Shown here: piece by piece, positions 15,085 to 23,751 of the stretch
Layout: the number at the start of each line of letters is the position of its first letter
Position numbering within the stretch: position 1 is the stretch's first letter
Source of the DNA: an uncultured Prevotellaceae bacterium
Lineage (GTDB): Bacteria; Bacteroidota; Bacteroidia; Bacteroidales; Bacteroidaceae
Direction of reading: 5' to 3'
Assembly (NCBI GenBank): GCA_900314985.1
Contig: OMXL01000019.1
Coordinates: forward strand, 53,334-104,348
DNA: 51,015 bases
Notes under the pieces: model-generated
What the model was told of the DNA's origin: nothing
Databases searched by the model: none
Seen by the model: the letters and a program-made list of their open reading frames with translations, nothing else
Program-made: the position numbers and the translations under genes

Positions 15085-15699
15085 TTAGTGGCAGTGGCCA
15101 CAGCCACAACCGTCGTGGTGGTGCTCATGCTCGTGGTCATGTCCACAACCGCAATCGTCGTGGTCGCAACCACCTCCGCAGCTGTCACAGTGACCACCAC
15201 AGCCACCTGTCAGGTGCTTCATCATGTGGTCTACCTCTTCCTTGGTAGCTTCGCGGTTCTCCAGCACAGTGCCTTCGAAATAGAGTGTCTCGCCAGCCAA
15301 TGGGTGGTTGAGGTCCATCTTTACCTTCTCTTCGGTAATCTCCAGCACGCGACCATTGAAACGCTCACCCTGCTCGTTCTGCAGAGGTACGATGGCATCC
15401 TGGTAGATGTGCTCGTGGTCGAAGTGTCCGTTGATGCAGAACATATTGCGGTCGAGGTCGAGAACATATTCCTCGTGATACTCGCCATAGCCCTCCTCCT
15501 TGCTCAGGGTGAGCTTGAAGTCCTGACCCTTCTCTGTGGCAATCATCTGCTCCTCGAACTTATCGAGTGCAAAACCAAAACCAGTGAGGAATGAGAAGGG
15601 GCGCTCAGCGGTAGCCTCCTCGATGAGTTCTTTACCATTGTCACCGTCAACATACAGCTTGTAAGAGACGGCAATGTACTTGTTTGTCTTGTTGTCCAT
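15085..15699 (-). CDS. slyD: SlyD-type peptidyl-prolyl isomerase with metal-binding tail
   Basis: A 204-residue FKBP-type isomerase and chaperone. An N-terminal FKBP half is interrupted by an IF (chaperone) domain, as in SlyD, and is followed by a His/Cys/Asp-rich tail (from about residue 167: GGCGGHCDSCGGGCDHDDCG and further HxH repeats). In SlyD such tails bind nickel or zinc. The minus-strand promoter TACCTTTGC lies at 15724-15732. It forms a likely two-gene unit with aroC, which is probably transcriptional convenience rather than shared function. Confidence 0.88.
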   Translation of the reverse strand: MDNKTNKYIAVSYKLYVDGDNGKELIEEATAERPFSFLTGFGFALDKFEEQMIATEKGQDFKLTLSKEEGYGEYHEEYVLDLDRNMFCINGHFDHEHIYQDAIVPLQNEQGERFNGRVLEITEEKVKMDLNHPLAGETLYFEGTVLENREATKEEVDHMMKHLTGGCGGHCDSCGGGCDHDDCGCGHDHEHEHHHDGCGCGHCH

Positions 15700-15723
15700 A
15701 TACCTTATTATAATAATTTGGCT

Positions 15724-15732
15724 GCAAAGGTA
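15724..15732 (-). promoter_or_regulatory. slyD-aroC promoter -7 box
   Basis: On the minus strand TACCTTTGC is positioned 24 nt before the slyD ATG at 15699. Confidence 0.55.
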
Positions 15733-15886
15733 ATGAAAAACATTGAGATTATGCTATAAAACAGGCGATTTTTATGTCAATTTGATTAAAATCAAGGATT
15801 CTTGGGTTTCTTTGATGAATGTCAAGAATTAGGTATGTTTGCGCACACAATTTTCAAAAATGCTTGGAAGGTATGGAATTTTGCCG

Positions 15887-15895
15887 TACCTTTGC
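15887..15895 (+). promoter_or_regulatory. Promoter of the small secreted protein gene
   Basis: TACCTTTGC followed by ATCGTCAATCAG. It gives a leader of about 70 nt before the ATG at 15971. Confidence 0.55.
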
Positions 15896-15970
15896 ATCGT
15901 CAATCAGAAATAAAACTGATGACAAGGATAACATTTAAGGAAAATAAAAGATTAAGGAAAGGGTAACAAA

Positions 15971-16321
15971 ATGAAAAAGATTGTATTGACACTGGTTGCT
16001 CTTATGAGCATGACAACAATGTTTGCAGAGAACGAGGGAATGAATAATACCGAGTCATACAACATGACAGTCAACATGAACAAGCTGGCAAAGGCTCTGA
16101 GCCTGACTATGGATCAGGTAGAGAGTGTTGCTGAGGTTCACAAGACATTCTCTTCAGAGATGATGTTCGCTGCACAGTATGGCAAGGACGAGCGCGCTAA
16201 GATGGTAGAGAAGGCCATCACCAAGGATCTGGCTTACATGCACTCAATCCTGAATAGCGAGCAGTATCACAAGTATCTGACACTGCTGAACGTAACGCTC
16301 GCAAACCGTGGTTTGAAGTAA
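15971..16321 (+). CDS. Small secreted protein of unknown function
   Basis: This 116-residue protein has a clear signal peptide (MKKIVLTLVALMSMTTMFA). The mature part of about 97 residues is helical, with regularly spaced charged and hydrophobic residues (LAKALSLTMDQVESVAEVHK). The helical periplasmic character is loosely reminiscent of small stress proteins, but I do not see a diagnostic motif. It is a single-gene unit with its own promoter and a terminator at 16364-16395. Such genes are common and highly expressed in Prevotella. Confidence 0.75.
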   Translation: MKKIVLTLVALMSMTTMFAENEGMNNTESYNMTVNMNKLAKALSLTMDQVESVAEVHKTFSSEMMFAAQYGKDERAKMVEKAITKDLAYMHSILNSEQYHKYLTLLNVTLANRGLK

Positions 16322-16363
16322 ATGATACATAAGTAATAGTTAGTAGTTTAGGTTATGAAAAGT

Positions 16364-16395
16364 GAGGGGCATTGCCGTAGAGGTGATGCCTCTTT
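16364..16395 (+). terminator. Terminator after the small secreted protein
   Basis: GAGGGGCAT pairs with ATGCCTC (two-base bulge) and a T-rich tail TTTCTTTG follows. Confidence 0.55.
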
Positions 16396-16439
16396 CTTTG
16401 TTTTATGGCAAATTATTTGGCTGACTGCGAAAAAAGTAC

Positions 16440-16448
16440 TACTTTTGC
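16440..16448 (+). promoter_or_regulatory. Promoter of the M48/C1 peptidase operon
   Basis: TACTTTTGC, 49 nt before the chosen ATG at 16498. Confidence 0.55.
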
Positions 16449-16497
16449 GGTTGAAAATCATGGATAAGTGAAAACACTAACCTTAATTAATAAAAAG

Positions 16498-17382
16498 ATG
16501 AAACAGATAAGAATCGTACTGTTGACCTTGGTAGCTGCCATTCTGGTGGGCTGTGGTACGTCGTCGACAGTGCCTATCACGGGTAGAAAGAGAACGCTGC
16601 TGGTTTCTGACGAGCAGGTGCTGAGCCTGTCGAATGAGCAGTATACTCAGTATATGAAGTCTGCCAAGCCCTCGACGAATGCCACCAATACGGCTATGGT
16701 CAAGCGGGTAGGGCAGAACCTGGCAAATGCTGTCGTGTCCTATCTGAATGCCAATGGTATGGGCAGCGAGGTGGCCCAGTATAAGTGGGAGTTCAACCTG
16801 GTGCAAGACCAGCAGGTCAATGCCTTCTGCATGCCTGGTGGCAAGATTGTAGTCTACGAAGGACTCCTTCCCGTCACGCGTGACGAGACGTCGCTGGCCA
16901 TCGTTTTGGGACATGAGATAGCCCATGCTGTTGCCAAGCACTCTGCCGAGCAGATGTCTACAGCCATCAAGCAGCAGTATGGTGCCCAGGCGCTGAGCGT
17001 GCTGATGGCAGGTGCTGGTGCCAGTTCCGGATTGCAGACGGTAGCAGGAACAGTTTTCGGATTGGGTGCTCAAGGCGCCAGTGCCAAGTATTCGCGCGAC
17101 CATGAGAGCGAGGCCGATCATCTGGGTATCATCTTTGCCGCTATGGCCGGCTATAATCCAGAGGCTGCCGTCAGTTTCTGGCAACGTATGTCGCAGGCCA
17201 CGGGTGGTGGTTCGACATCGTGGCTGAGCACGCATCCCAGCGATGCTACGCGTATCAAGCAGATTCAGGGTTGGCTGCCTGAGGCCAAGAAATACTATAA
17301 GGCCAATGTGCGCACAGCCAGCACAAGTAAGAATGTGAAGACCATTCATATCTCCAGCAAGAGTAATAAGAAAAAGAAATAA
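16498..17382 (+). CDS. M48-family metalloprotease lipoprotein
   Basis: The 294-residue product has a lipoprotein signal (LVAAILVGCGTS). The zinc-protease motif is GHEIAHAVAKH near residue 140, with a third ligand candidate in HESEADHLG near 207. This matches the periplasmic BepA/LoiP-like M48 group, which degrades or helps fold outer-membrane proteins. The start at 16498 is preferred to a GTG at 16468 because it directly precedes the lipoprotein signal. It is followed after 8 bp by the C1 peptidase gene, so both are probably co-transcribed and both act outside the cytoplasm. Confidence 0.88.
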   Translation: MKQIRIVLLTLVAAILVGCGTSSTVPITGRKRTLLVSDEQVLSLSNEQYTQYMKSAKPSTNATNTAMVKRVGQNLANAVVSYLNANGMGSEVAQYKWEFNLVQDQQVNAFCMPGGKIVVYEGLLPVTRDETSLAIVLGHEIAHAVAKHSAEQMSTAIKQQYGAQALSVLMAGAGASSGLQTVAGTVFGLGAQGASAKYSRDHESEADHLGIIFAAMAGYNPEAAVSFWQRMSQATGGGSTSWLSTHPSDATRIKQIQGWLPEAKKYYKANVRTASTSKNVKTIHISSKSNKKKK

Positions 17383-17390
17383 TAGAAACA

Positions 17391-18788
17391 ATGAGAAAAG
17401 TATTTTTGAGCGTGTTGCTGACAACAGCTATCAGCGTTTCAGCACAGCAAAAACAAGGCGGCATCAGTCCACAGATGCTGCAGCAGATAGAACAACAGAA
17501 TGTGCCCACAGCCTCTGATCGTGCCCTGCGCAATGCGCTGGCCGCTAATGCCATCGACAATCTGGCGCAGAATCGTCAGCAGGCAGGAAAGTTGGACACC
17601 TATTTCAGCGTAGAAACCAAGAAACAGTCGATTACCGACCAGAAGTCGAGTGGCCGTTGCTGGATGTTCAGCGGTATGAATGTGCTGCGTGCCAACTTCG
17701 CTAAGCGTACCGACTCGCTCAGCGTGGTCTTCTCACAGGACTACCTGTTCTTCTGGGATCAGCTGGAGAAAGCCAACCTGATGCTGCAGGGTGTGGTGGA
17801 GACTGCCCAGAAGCCCATCGACGACAAGCGCGTACAGTTCTTCTTCCAATCTCCATTGAGTGATGGCGGTACGTTCTGTGGCGTGGCCGACCTGGCAGAG
17901 AAATATGGTCTGGTACCTGCTGACGTACAGCCTGAGACCTATTCGTCAGACAATACGTCGAAGATGTCGAGCATCATCAAGTCAAAGCTCCGCGAGTTTG
18001 GCTTGGAGTTGAGAAAGATGGTCAGCGAGGGCAAGAAGGCCAAGGCCATCGAACAGCGCAAGACGCAGATGTTGAGCGAAGTCTACCACATGCTAGTCAT
18101 CACGCTGGGTGAGCCCGTCAAGGAGTTCTCCTATGCTTTCAAGAACAAGGACGGCAAGGCCATCACGCCTGTCAAGAAATACACTCCGAAGTCATTCTAT
18201 GAGGAGACGGTAGGTGGTCCACTCAATGGTACCTTCATCATGGTGATGAACGACCCACGTCGCGACTACTACAAGACCTACGAAGTAGAGTACGACCGCC
18301 ACGTCTATGATGGTCATAACTGGAAGTACCTGAATCTGCCTATGGAGGATATTGAACAGCTGGCTATTGCCTCGCTGAAAGATGGTCGCAAGCTCTATAG
18401 CAGCTATGATGTAGGCAAGCAGCTGGACAGAAAGCGTGGCTATTGCGATTTGGAGAATTTCGACTATGCATCGCTGTTTAACACCTCTTTTAATATGACA
18501 AAGGCTGAGCGCATTTCTACCTTCGATAGCGGCTCTACTCACGCTATGACGCTGACAGCTGTCGACCTCGATGCTGAGGGTAACCCTCTGAAGTGGAAAG
18601 TGGAGAACTCATGGGGTGGCAGCTGGGGACAGCAGGGTTGTCTGATTATGTCTGCCCGCTGGTTCCGCGAATACATGTTCCGTCTGGTGGTTGACAAGAA
18701 ATATGTCAGCGAGAAACTGCTGAAGGACTTCGAGCAGAAACCCGTCATGCTGATGCCTGAAGACCCCTTGTTCCAGATGGATGAGTGA
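17391..18788 (+). CDS. C1 family cysteine peptidase (aminopeptidase C/bleomycin hydrolase-like), exported
   Basis: This 465-residue papain-fold peptidase carries the catalytic Cys in SSGRCWMFSG, the His in STHAMTLTAV and the Asn in VENSWGG. These are the three signatures of the PepC/bleomycin hydrolase group. Unlike cytoplasmic PepC it begins with a signal peptide (MRKVFLSVLLTTAISVSAQ), so it should act in the periplasm or outside. Length is normal for the family. It forms an operon with the M48 lipoprotein. The next promoter, of the aromatic operon, begins about 70 bp after its stop. Confidence 0.9.
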   Translation: MRKVFLSVLLTTAISVSAQQKQGGISPQMLQQIEQQNVPTASDRALRNALAANAIDNLAQNRQQAGKLDTYFSVETKKQSITDQKSSGRCWMFSGMNVLRANFAKRTDSLSVVFSQDYLFFWDQLEKANLMLQGVVETAQKPIDDKRVQFFFQSPLSDGGTFCGVADLAEKYGLVPADVQPETYSSDNTSKMSSIIKSKLREFGLELRKMVSEGKKAKAIEQRKTQMLSEVYHMLVITLGEPVKEFSYAFKNKDGKAITPVKKYTPKSFYEETVGGPLNGTFIMVMNDPRRDYYKTYEVEYDRHVYDGHNWKYLNLPMEDIEQLAIASLKDGRKLYSSYDVGKQLDRKRGYCDLENFDYASLFNTSFNMTKAERISTFDSGSTHAMTLTAVDLDAEGNPLKWKVENSWGGSWGQQGCLIMSARWFREYMFRLVVDKKYVSEKLLKDFEQKPVMLMPEDPLFQMDE

Positions 18789-18858
18789 AAAAGTGACAAA
18801 TATTTGCCATAAACGTAATTTTTCTTTCAAAAAGTTTGCGTAATTGCGAGAAAAGTTA

Positions 18859-18867
18859 TACTTTTGC
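18859..18867 (+). promoter_or_regulatory. Promoter of the aromatic operon
   Basis: TACTTTTGC, 27 nt before the leader-peptide ATG at 18895. Confidence 0.6.
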
Positions 18868-18894
18868 AACCGATTAACAAAAACAGAGAGAACA

Positions 18895-18972
18895 ATGAAC
18901 ATGTCTAACGCTTATTTTTACGGCTTTTATTTTTTCTTTGCAGCAACCTGTGAAGCGGAAGGCCGTATGTAA
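18895..18972 (+). CDS. Phe/Tyr-rich leader peptide of the pheA operon
   Basis: A 25-codon frame just downstream of the promoter contains NAYFYGFYFFFAATC: five Phe and three Tyr codons in a row of nine residues around one Gly. It ends at a TAA 30 nt before a terminator hairpin and precedes prephenate dehydratase. The composition strongly recalls the enterobacterial pheL leader peptide, although sequence and phylum differ. Its likely role is to sense charged tRNA-Phe/tRNA-Tyr by ribosome stalling. Confidence 0.78.
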   Translation: MNMSNAYFYGFYFFFAATCEAEGRM

Positions 18973-19038
18973 GATTAGAACATAAGGTGAGAATAAAATA
19001 AGGCTCCGCTTCACAAACAAGTGAAAGCGGAGCTTTTT
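18949..19038 (+). promoter_or_regulatory. Transcription attenuator of the pheA operon
   Basis: The terminator is GGCTCCGCTTCAC (19002-19014) paired with GTGAAAGCGGAGC (19021-19033), followed by a T run. Its 5' arm (TCCGCTTCACA, 19005-19015) is also a perfect complement of TGTGAAGCGGA at 18949-18959 inside the end of the leader frame. A ribosome that finishes the leader would cover 18949-18959 and let the terminator form. A ribosome stalled at the Phe/Tyr codons would leave it free to block the terminator. This is the classical attenuation layout. Confidence 0.75.
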
Positions 19039-19070
19039 TAAATTGAGAATTGAAAATTGAGAATTGAGAT

Positions 19071-19913
19071 ATGAAGCGAATAGCGATACAGGGTTTGATA
19101 GGGTCGTTCCACGACATTGCTGCCCACCTCTACTTTGAGGGTGAGCAGATACAGTTGATATGCTGCAGTACCTTTGAAGAGGTGTTTGCAGAGATGAAGA
19201 AAGACCCTACATGCGTCGGAATGCTGGCCATCGAGAATACGATTGCTGGTTCGCTGTTGCATAACTACGAGTTGCTGCGCGACTCTGGCACCACCATCGT
19301 GGGCGAGCATAAGTTGCACATTTCTCACAGCATCTGCTGTCTGCCTGAAGACGATTGGGACACCATTACCGAGGTGCACTCACATCCCGTAGCTCTGATG
19401 CAGTGTCGTCAGTTCTTGGCACAGCATCCACAGATGAAGAACGTAGAAGCTGAGGATACCGCTGGTTCTGCCAAGATGATTGCTGAAGGACAGCATAAGG
19501 GCTGGGCAGCCATCTGTCATGCGGAGGCCGCCAAACTCTATGGACTGAAGGTGTTGGAAGACCATATCGAGGACAACAAGCACAACTTTACGCGCTTCCT
19601 CGTGGTGTCGAATCCCAATAAGGCCGACATGCTGCGTCCGTTGACAGAGGCCAACAAGGCCAGCATGGTGTTCTCGTTGCCCCATGAGGAAGGTTCGCTG
19701 GCACACGTCCTTGCCATCCTTTCGTTCTACAAGATGAATCTCACGAAGATACAGTCGCTACCTATTATTGGTCGCGAATGGGAATACCTGTTCTATGTCG
19801 ATGTGATGTACAACGACCTGACACGCTATCGCCAATCGATAGATGCCATTATTCCGCTAACCAAAGATTTTAAGATATTAGGAGAGTACAAAGATGGAAA
19901 ACAAACCATGTAA
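19071..19913 (+). CDS. pheA: Prephenate dehydratase
   Basis: The 280-residue enzyme makes phenylpyruvate from prephenate. It has a periplasmic-binding-like catalytic domain (about 1-180), with GSFHDIAA near the start and the catalytic NFTRFLV motif near residue 180. A C-terminal ACT domain follows (about 197-270, SLPHEEGSLAHVLAIL), usually the Phe feedback site. It has no chorismate mutase part; that activity is fused to DAHP synthase two genes downstream. Short TTGAGAATTGA repeats precede the ATG. It overlaps the aminotransferase gene by 20 nt. Confidence 0.94.
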   Translation: MKRIAIQGLIGSFHDIAAHLYFEGEQIQLICCSTFEEVFAEMKKDPTCVGMLAIENTIAGSLLHNYELLRDSGTTIVGEHKLHISHSICCLPEDDWDTITEVHSHPVALMQCRQFLAQHPQMKNVEAEDTAGSAKMIAEGQHKGWAAICHAEAAKLYGLKVLEDHIEDNKHNFTRFLVVSNPNKADMLRPLTEANKASMVFSLPHEEGSLAHVLAILSFYKMNLTKIQSLPIIGREWEYLFYVDVMYNDLTRYRQSIDAIIPLTKDFKILGEYKDGKQTM

Positions 19914-21075
19914 CATACGGCCCGCTGAGCGCCTTTCATTAGTACAGGAATACTACTTCAGTCGCAAGTTGAAGGAAGTGGCACAGTTGAATGCTGAGGG
20001 TAAGGATATTATCAGTCTGGCTATTGGCAGTCCAGATATGCCGCCTTCAGAGCAGACCATTAATAAGCTGTGTGAGGTGGCTCATCAGCCTAATGCTCAC
20101 GGCTATCAGCCCACGCAGGGTACTCCTGAGTTGCGTCAGGCTATGGCTGACTTCTACAAGCGTTGGTATGATGTTGACATCGATGCTAAGAGCGAACTGC
20201 TGCCATTGATTGGCTCTAAGGAGGGTATTCTGCATGTTACGCTGGCCTTCGTCAATCCTGGCGATGAGGTGCTGGTGCCCAATCCGGGCTATCCTACCTA
20301 CACTTCGCTGTCGAAGATTCTGGGGGCGAAGATTGTCAACTACGACCTGCGTGAGGACAATGGTTGGCAACCAGATTTCGACGAACTGGAGAAGAAGGAC
20401 CTGTCGAAGGTGAAGCTGATGTGGACCAACTATCCTAATATGCCTACGGGTGGACGAGCCCGCATGGAGACCTACGAGCGTCTGGTACGCTTCGCCAAAG
20501 AGCACGACATCGTCGTGGTCAACGACAACCCCTATAGCTTCATCCTCAGCGAGGAGCATCTGAGCATTCTGCAGGTTCCTGGAGCCAAAGACTGCTGTAT
20601 CGAGTTCAACTCCATGTCGAAGAGCCACAACATGCCTGGTTGGCGTGTCGGACTGTGTGCGTCGAATGCGCAGTTTATCCAGTGGATTCTGAAGGTACAG
20701 TCGAACATCGAGAGTGGTACGTTCCGTGGTATCCAGCTGGCTGCTGCAGAGGCTTACAAGAATGATGAGGCATGGCATCGTGAATACAATATCAACCTCT
20801 ATGCCCGTCGTCGTCAGTATGCTGAGCAGATTATGGATGTGCTGGGTTGTACGTACGACAAACAGCAGGTGGGTATGTTCCTGTGGGGTAAGATTCCTGC
20901 AGACATCCAAAACGTAGAAGACCTGACGGAGAAAGTGTTGCACGAGGCTCGCGTCTTCATCACCCCAGGCTTTATCTTTGGCTCGAATGGCGAAAGATAC
21001 ATCAGAATATCATTATGTGCCAAGGAAGAGAAAATCAAAGAGGCACTTGAGCGCATCAAGGCTCTGAAAAAGTAA
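19894..21075 (+). CDS. PLP-dependent class I/II aminotransferase, probably aromatic
   Basis: This 393-residue fold-type I aminotransferase has the PLP lysine in SMSKSHNMPGW, the substrate Arg region RYIRISLC near the C-terminus, and NYPNMPTGG in the cofactor pocket. Sequence style is close to the LL-diaminopimelate/aspartate aminotransferase group. Its place between pheA and the DAHP synthase-chorismate mutase gene argues for transamination of phenylpyruvate and hydroxyphenylpyruvate. Its start lies inside pheA, implying coupled translation. Exact specificity cannot be read from sequence. Confidence 0.88.
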   Translation: MENKPCNIRPAERLSLVQEYYFSRKLKEVAQLNAEGKDIISLAIGSPDMPPSEQTINKLCEVAHQPNAHGYQPTQGTPELRQAMADFYKRWYDVDIDAKSELLPLIGSKEGILHVTLAFVNPGDEVLVPNPGYPTYTSLSKILGAKIVNYDLREDNGWQPDFDELEKKDLSKVKLMWTNYPNMPTGGRARMETYERLVRFAKEHDIVVVNDNPYSFILSEEHLSILQVPGAKDCCIEFNSMSKSHNMPGWRVGLCASNAQFIQWILKVQSNIESGTFRGIQLAAAEAYKNDEAWHREYNINLYARRRQYAEQIMDVLGCTYDKQQVGMFLWGKIPADIQNVEDLTEKVLHEARVFITPGFIFGSNGERYIRISLCAKEEKIKEALERIKALKK

Positions 21076-21105
21076 AAAACGAAAATAACAAAAAGCAATA
21101 TAACT

Positions 21106-22170
21106 ATGAGTTTAGAATTAGCACCATTGAATTTGCCAAGCGACAATGAACGTCCGTTCGTGATTGCTGGTCCATGCTCTGCCGAGAGTGAAGAGCAAGT
21201 GATGACTACTGCCAAACAGCTGGCTATGAAAGGCTGTCATAATTTCCGTGCTGGCGTGTGGAAACCTCGTACCAAGCCCGGTGGCTTCGAGGGTCACGGA
21301 GAGCCCGCCCTGCAGTGGTTGAAGCAGGTGAAGGAAGAGACCAAGATGTTGGTGGCTACTGAGGTGGCTACTCCAGAACATGTAGAACTGGCTCTGAAAT
21401 ATGGTATCGACATTCTGTGGGTGGGTGCGCGTACCTCTGCTAACCCCTTTGCCATGCAGGCTTTGGCCGACTCGCTGAAGGGTGTCGATGTGCCTGTCTT
21501 CGTCAAGAACCCTGTGAACCCTGATCTGGAGTTGTGGATTGGTGCCTTGGAGCGCATCAATGGAGCTGGTGTGAAGCGTCTGGGAGCCATTCACCGTGGT
21601 TTCTCATCTTACGACAATAAGATTTACAGAAATACCCCCATGTGGCAGATTCCCATCGAGCTGCATCGTCGTATTCCTGAGTTGCCCATCATCAGCGACC
21701 CCTCACATATCGGAGGTCGTCGTGAGTTGATTGCTCCTCTGTGTCAGCAGGCCATGGACCTGGGCTTCGATGGCCTGATTATCGAGAGCCATTGCGATCC
21801 TGATAAGGCATGGAGTGATGCCAAGCAGCAGGTAACTCCCGATGTGCTGGATTACATCCTCTCGCTGCTGGTCATTCGTGACGAGCACACCACTACAGAG
21901 GGCATCCAGCAGTTGCGTAAGCAGATTGATGAGTTGGACAATCAGATTATGGACGTGCTGACCAAGCGAATGCGCGTTTGTCGTGAGATTGGACAGTATA
22001 AGAAAGAACACAACATGACCGTGCTGCAGACCTCGCGCTACAATGAGATTCTGTCGAAGCGTGGTGCCCAGGGCTCACTCTGCGGTATGTCGCCCGACTT
22101 CGTGGCGCATGTCTTTGAGAGTATTCATGAGGAGTCGGTAAGACAGCAAATGGAGATCATCAACAAATGA
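21106..22170 (+). CDS. aroG-aroQ fusion: Bifunctional DAHP synthase / chorismate mutase
   Basis: Residues about 1-260 form a type I-beta (KDO8P-synthase-like) DAHP synthase: GPCSAES, FRAGVWKPRTKPGGF, and ISDPSHIGGRREL are visible. Residues about 265-354 form an AroQ-type chorismate mutase (LRKQIDELDNQIMDVLTKRM, QTSRYNEIL). The fusion joins the first step of the shikimate pathway to the Phe/Tyr branch point, which usually permits control of the synthase by prephenate. It overlaps tyrA by 4 nt. This domain order is common in Bacteroidota. Confidence 0.93.
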   Translation: MSLELAPLNLPSDNERPFVIAGPCSAESEEQVMTTAKQLAMKGCHNFRAGVWKPRTKPGGFEGHGEPALQWLKQVKEETKMLVATEVATPEHVELALKYGIDILWVGARTSANPFAMQALADSLKGVDVPVFVKNPVNPDLELWIGALERINGAGVKRLGAIHRGFSSYDNKIYRNTPMWQIPIELHRRIPELPIISDPSHIGGRRELIAPLCQQAMDLGFDGLIIESHCDPDKAWSDAKQQVTPDVLDYILSLLVIRDEHTTTEGIQQLRKQIDELDNQIMDVLTKRMRVCREIGQYKKEHNMTVLQTSRYNEILSKRGAQGSLCGMSPDFVAHVFESIHEESVRQQMEIINK

Positions 22171-22961
22171 GAATACTGATTATGGGAGCAGGTAAGATGG
22201 GTAGCTTCTTCATCGACCTGCTGAGCTTTGACCACGAGGTCGCTGTGTTTGAACGTGATGCCAAGCGCATGCGTTTCACCTACAACTGTCAGCGCTTTAC
22301 GAGCTATGAGGAAATCAAGGCTTTTAAGCCAGAATTGCTCATCAATGCCGTGACGCTGAAATACACCATTCCTGTGTTCAAAGAGGTGATTCCCTATCTG
22401 CCTAAGGAGTGTATCATCAGCGATATCGCCAGTGTGAAGACAGACCTGAAGGATTTCTACGAGCAGACGGGTATGCGTTATGTTTCTACGCACCCCATGT
22501 TTGGACCTACCTTTGCCAATCTGCAGCAACTCTCTGAGGAGAATGCCATCATCATCAGCGAGGGCGACTACATGGGACGCATCTTCTTCAAGGATCTCTA
22601 CAGCAAGCTGGGACTCAACATCTACGAGTACTCTTTCGAGGAGCACGACAAGACGGTGGCTTATTCGCTGTCAATTCCTTTCGTGTCGACCTTCGTATTC
22701 GCTGCTGTCATGAAGCATCAGGATGCTCCTGGTACTACGTTCAAGCGTCACATGCGCATAGCCAAGGGCGTGCTCAATGAGGACGACTACCTGTTGCAGG
22801 AAATCCTCTTCAACCCCTATACACACGACCAGGTGGCACAGATTCGTACGGAGTTGAAGGAACTGCTGGAGATTATCGACCAGAAGGATGCTAAAGGCAT
22901 GAAGGGCTATCTGACAAAGATACGCAACAATGTAAAGAGAGACATCGAAATCAAACAATAA
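22167..22961 (+). CDS. tyrA: Prephenate dehydrogenase
   Basis: The 264-residue enzyme oxidises prephenate to hydroxyphenylpyruvate for Tyr. It has the Rossmann motif MGAGKMGSFF at the N-terminus, the acidic residue in AVFERD that prefers NAD, and the substrate-site STHPMFGPT. The C-terminal helical domain follows; no ACT domain is present. ATGA overlap with the preceding fusion gene indicates co-translation. Confidence 0.92.
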   Translation: MRILIMGAGKMGSFFIDLLSFDHEVAVFERDAKRMRFTYNCQRFTSYEEIKAFKPELLINAVTLKYTIPVFKEVIPYLPKECIISDIASVKTDLKDFYEQTGMRYVSTHPMFGPTFANLQQLSEENAIIISEGDYMGRIFFKDLYSKLGLNIYEYSFEEHDKTVAYSLSIPFVSTFVFAAVMKHQDAPGTTFKRHMRIAKGVLNEDDYLLQEILFNPYTHDQVAQIRTELKELLEIIDQKDAKGMKGYLTKIRNNVKRDIEIKQ

Positions 22962-22965
22962 CGCT

Positions 22966-23751
22966 ATGGCATTAGGAAAGTGGATTGGAGGAATCCTCGG
23001 ATTCATGAGTGGTGGTCCCTTGGGAGCACTGGCTGGTATTGTGCTGGGTCATTATTTTGACAACGTGCTCGACGGGGTCAATACTCCCGAGACACAGGGC
23101 ACTTTCGATGGCTATAGTGCTTCTCAGGCAAGAGCAGCACAAGGACAGCGTAACAGTTTCCTGTTCTCGATGCTGGTGCTATCATCCTACATCATCAAGG
23201 CTGATGGTAAGGTGATGCACTCTGAGATGGAACTGGTGCGCAACATGCTGCGCCAGAACTTCGGTGAGGTGGCCAGTCAACAGGGCGACGAGATTCTGCG
23301 TCGACTGTTTGATGAGCAGAAGCGAGTAGGGGAGCAACAGTTTAAGAATACCGTTGCTGACTGCTGTCGTCAGATGGCTATGAATATGGATTATGCCCAG
23401 CGCCTGCAACTGCTGAACTTCCTCGTTATGATTTCGCAGGCTGATGGTCGTGTCGACCCCTCAGAGGTTGTGGCCATGAAGGAGTGTGCCCAATGGATGC
23501 AGATGTCTGCTGACGAGATCGACTCCATGTTGGGAATGGGCAAGGACGACTTGGCATCAGCCTACAAGGTGTTGGGTGTCTCTCCCGATGCCTCTGATGC
23601 TGAGGTCAAGCGTGCCTATCGCAATCTGGCATTGAATCATCACCCTGACAAGGTAGCTGCATTGGGTGAAGATGTTCGCAAGGCTGCTGAGAAGAAATTC
23701 CAGAAAATCAATGAAGCAAAAGAGCGTATTTGGAAAGCCAGAGGCCTATGA
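22966..23751 (+). CDS. TerB-DnaJ domain protein (DjlA-like)
   Basis: The 261-residue protein begins with a Gly-rich hydrophobic segment (GGILGFMSGGPLGALAGIVL). A TerB-like helical domain (about 60-180) follows, then a C-terminal J domain (about 195-261) with HHPDK, the HPD motif that stimulates Hsp70 ATPase. The layout matches DjlA. Its presence after tyrA in an aromatic operon is not metabolically obvious; the spacing (4 nt) suggests simple co-transcription. It overlaps the queH fusion gene by 4 nt. Confidence 0.88.
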   Translation: MALGKWIGGILGFMSGGPLGALAGIVLGHYFDNVLDGVNTPETQGTFDGYSASQARAAQGQRNSFLFSMLVLSSYIIKADGKVMHSEMELVRNMLRQNFGEVASQQGDEILRRLFDEQKRVGEQQFKNTVADCCRQMAMNMDYAQRLQLLNFLVMISQADGRVDPSEVVAMKECAQWMQMSADEIDSMLGMGKDDLASAYKVLGVSPDASDAEVKRAYRNLALNHHPDKVAALGEDVRKAAEKKFQKINEAKERIWKARGL

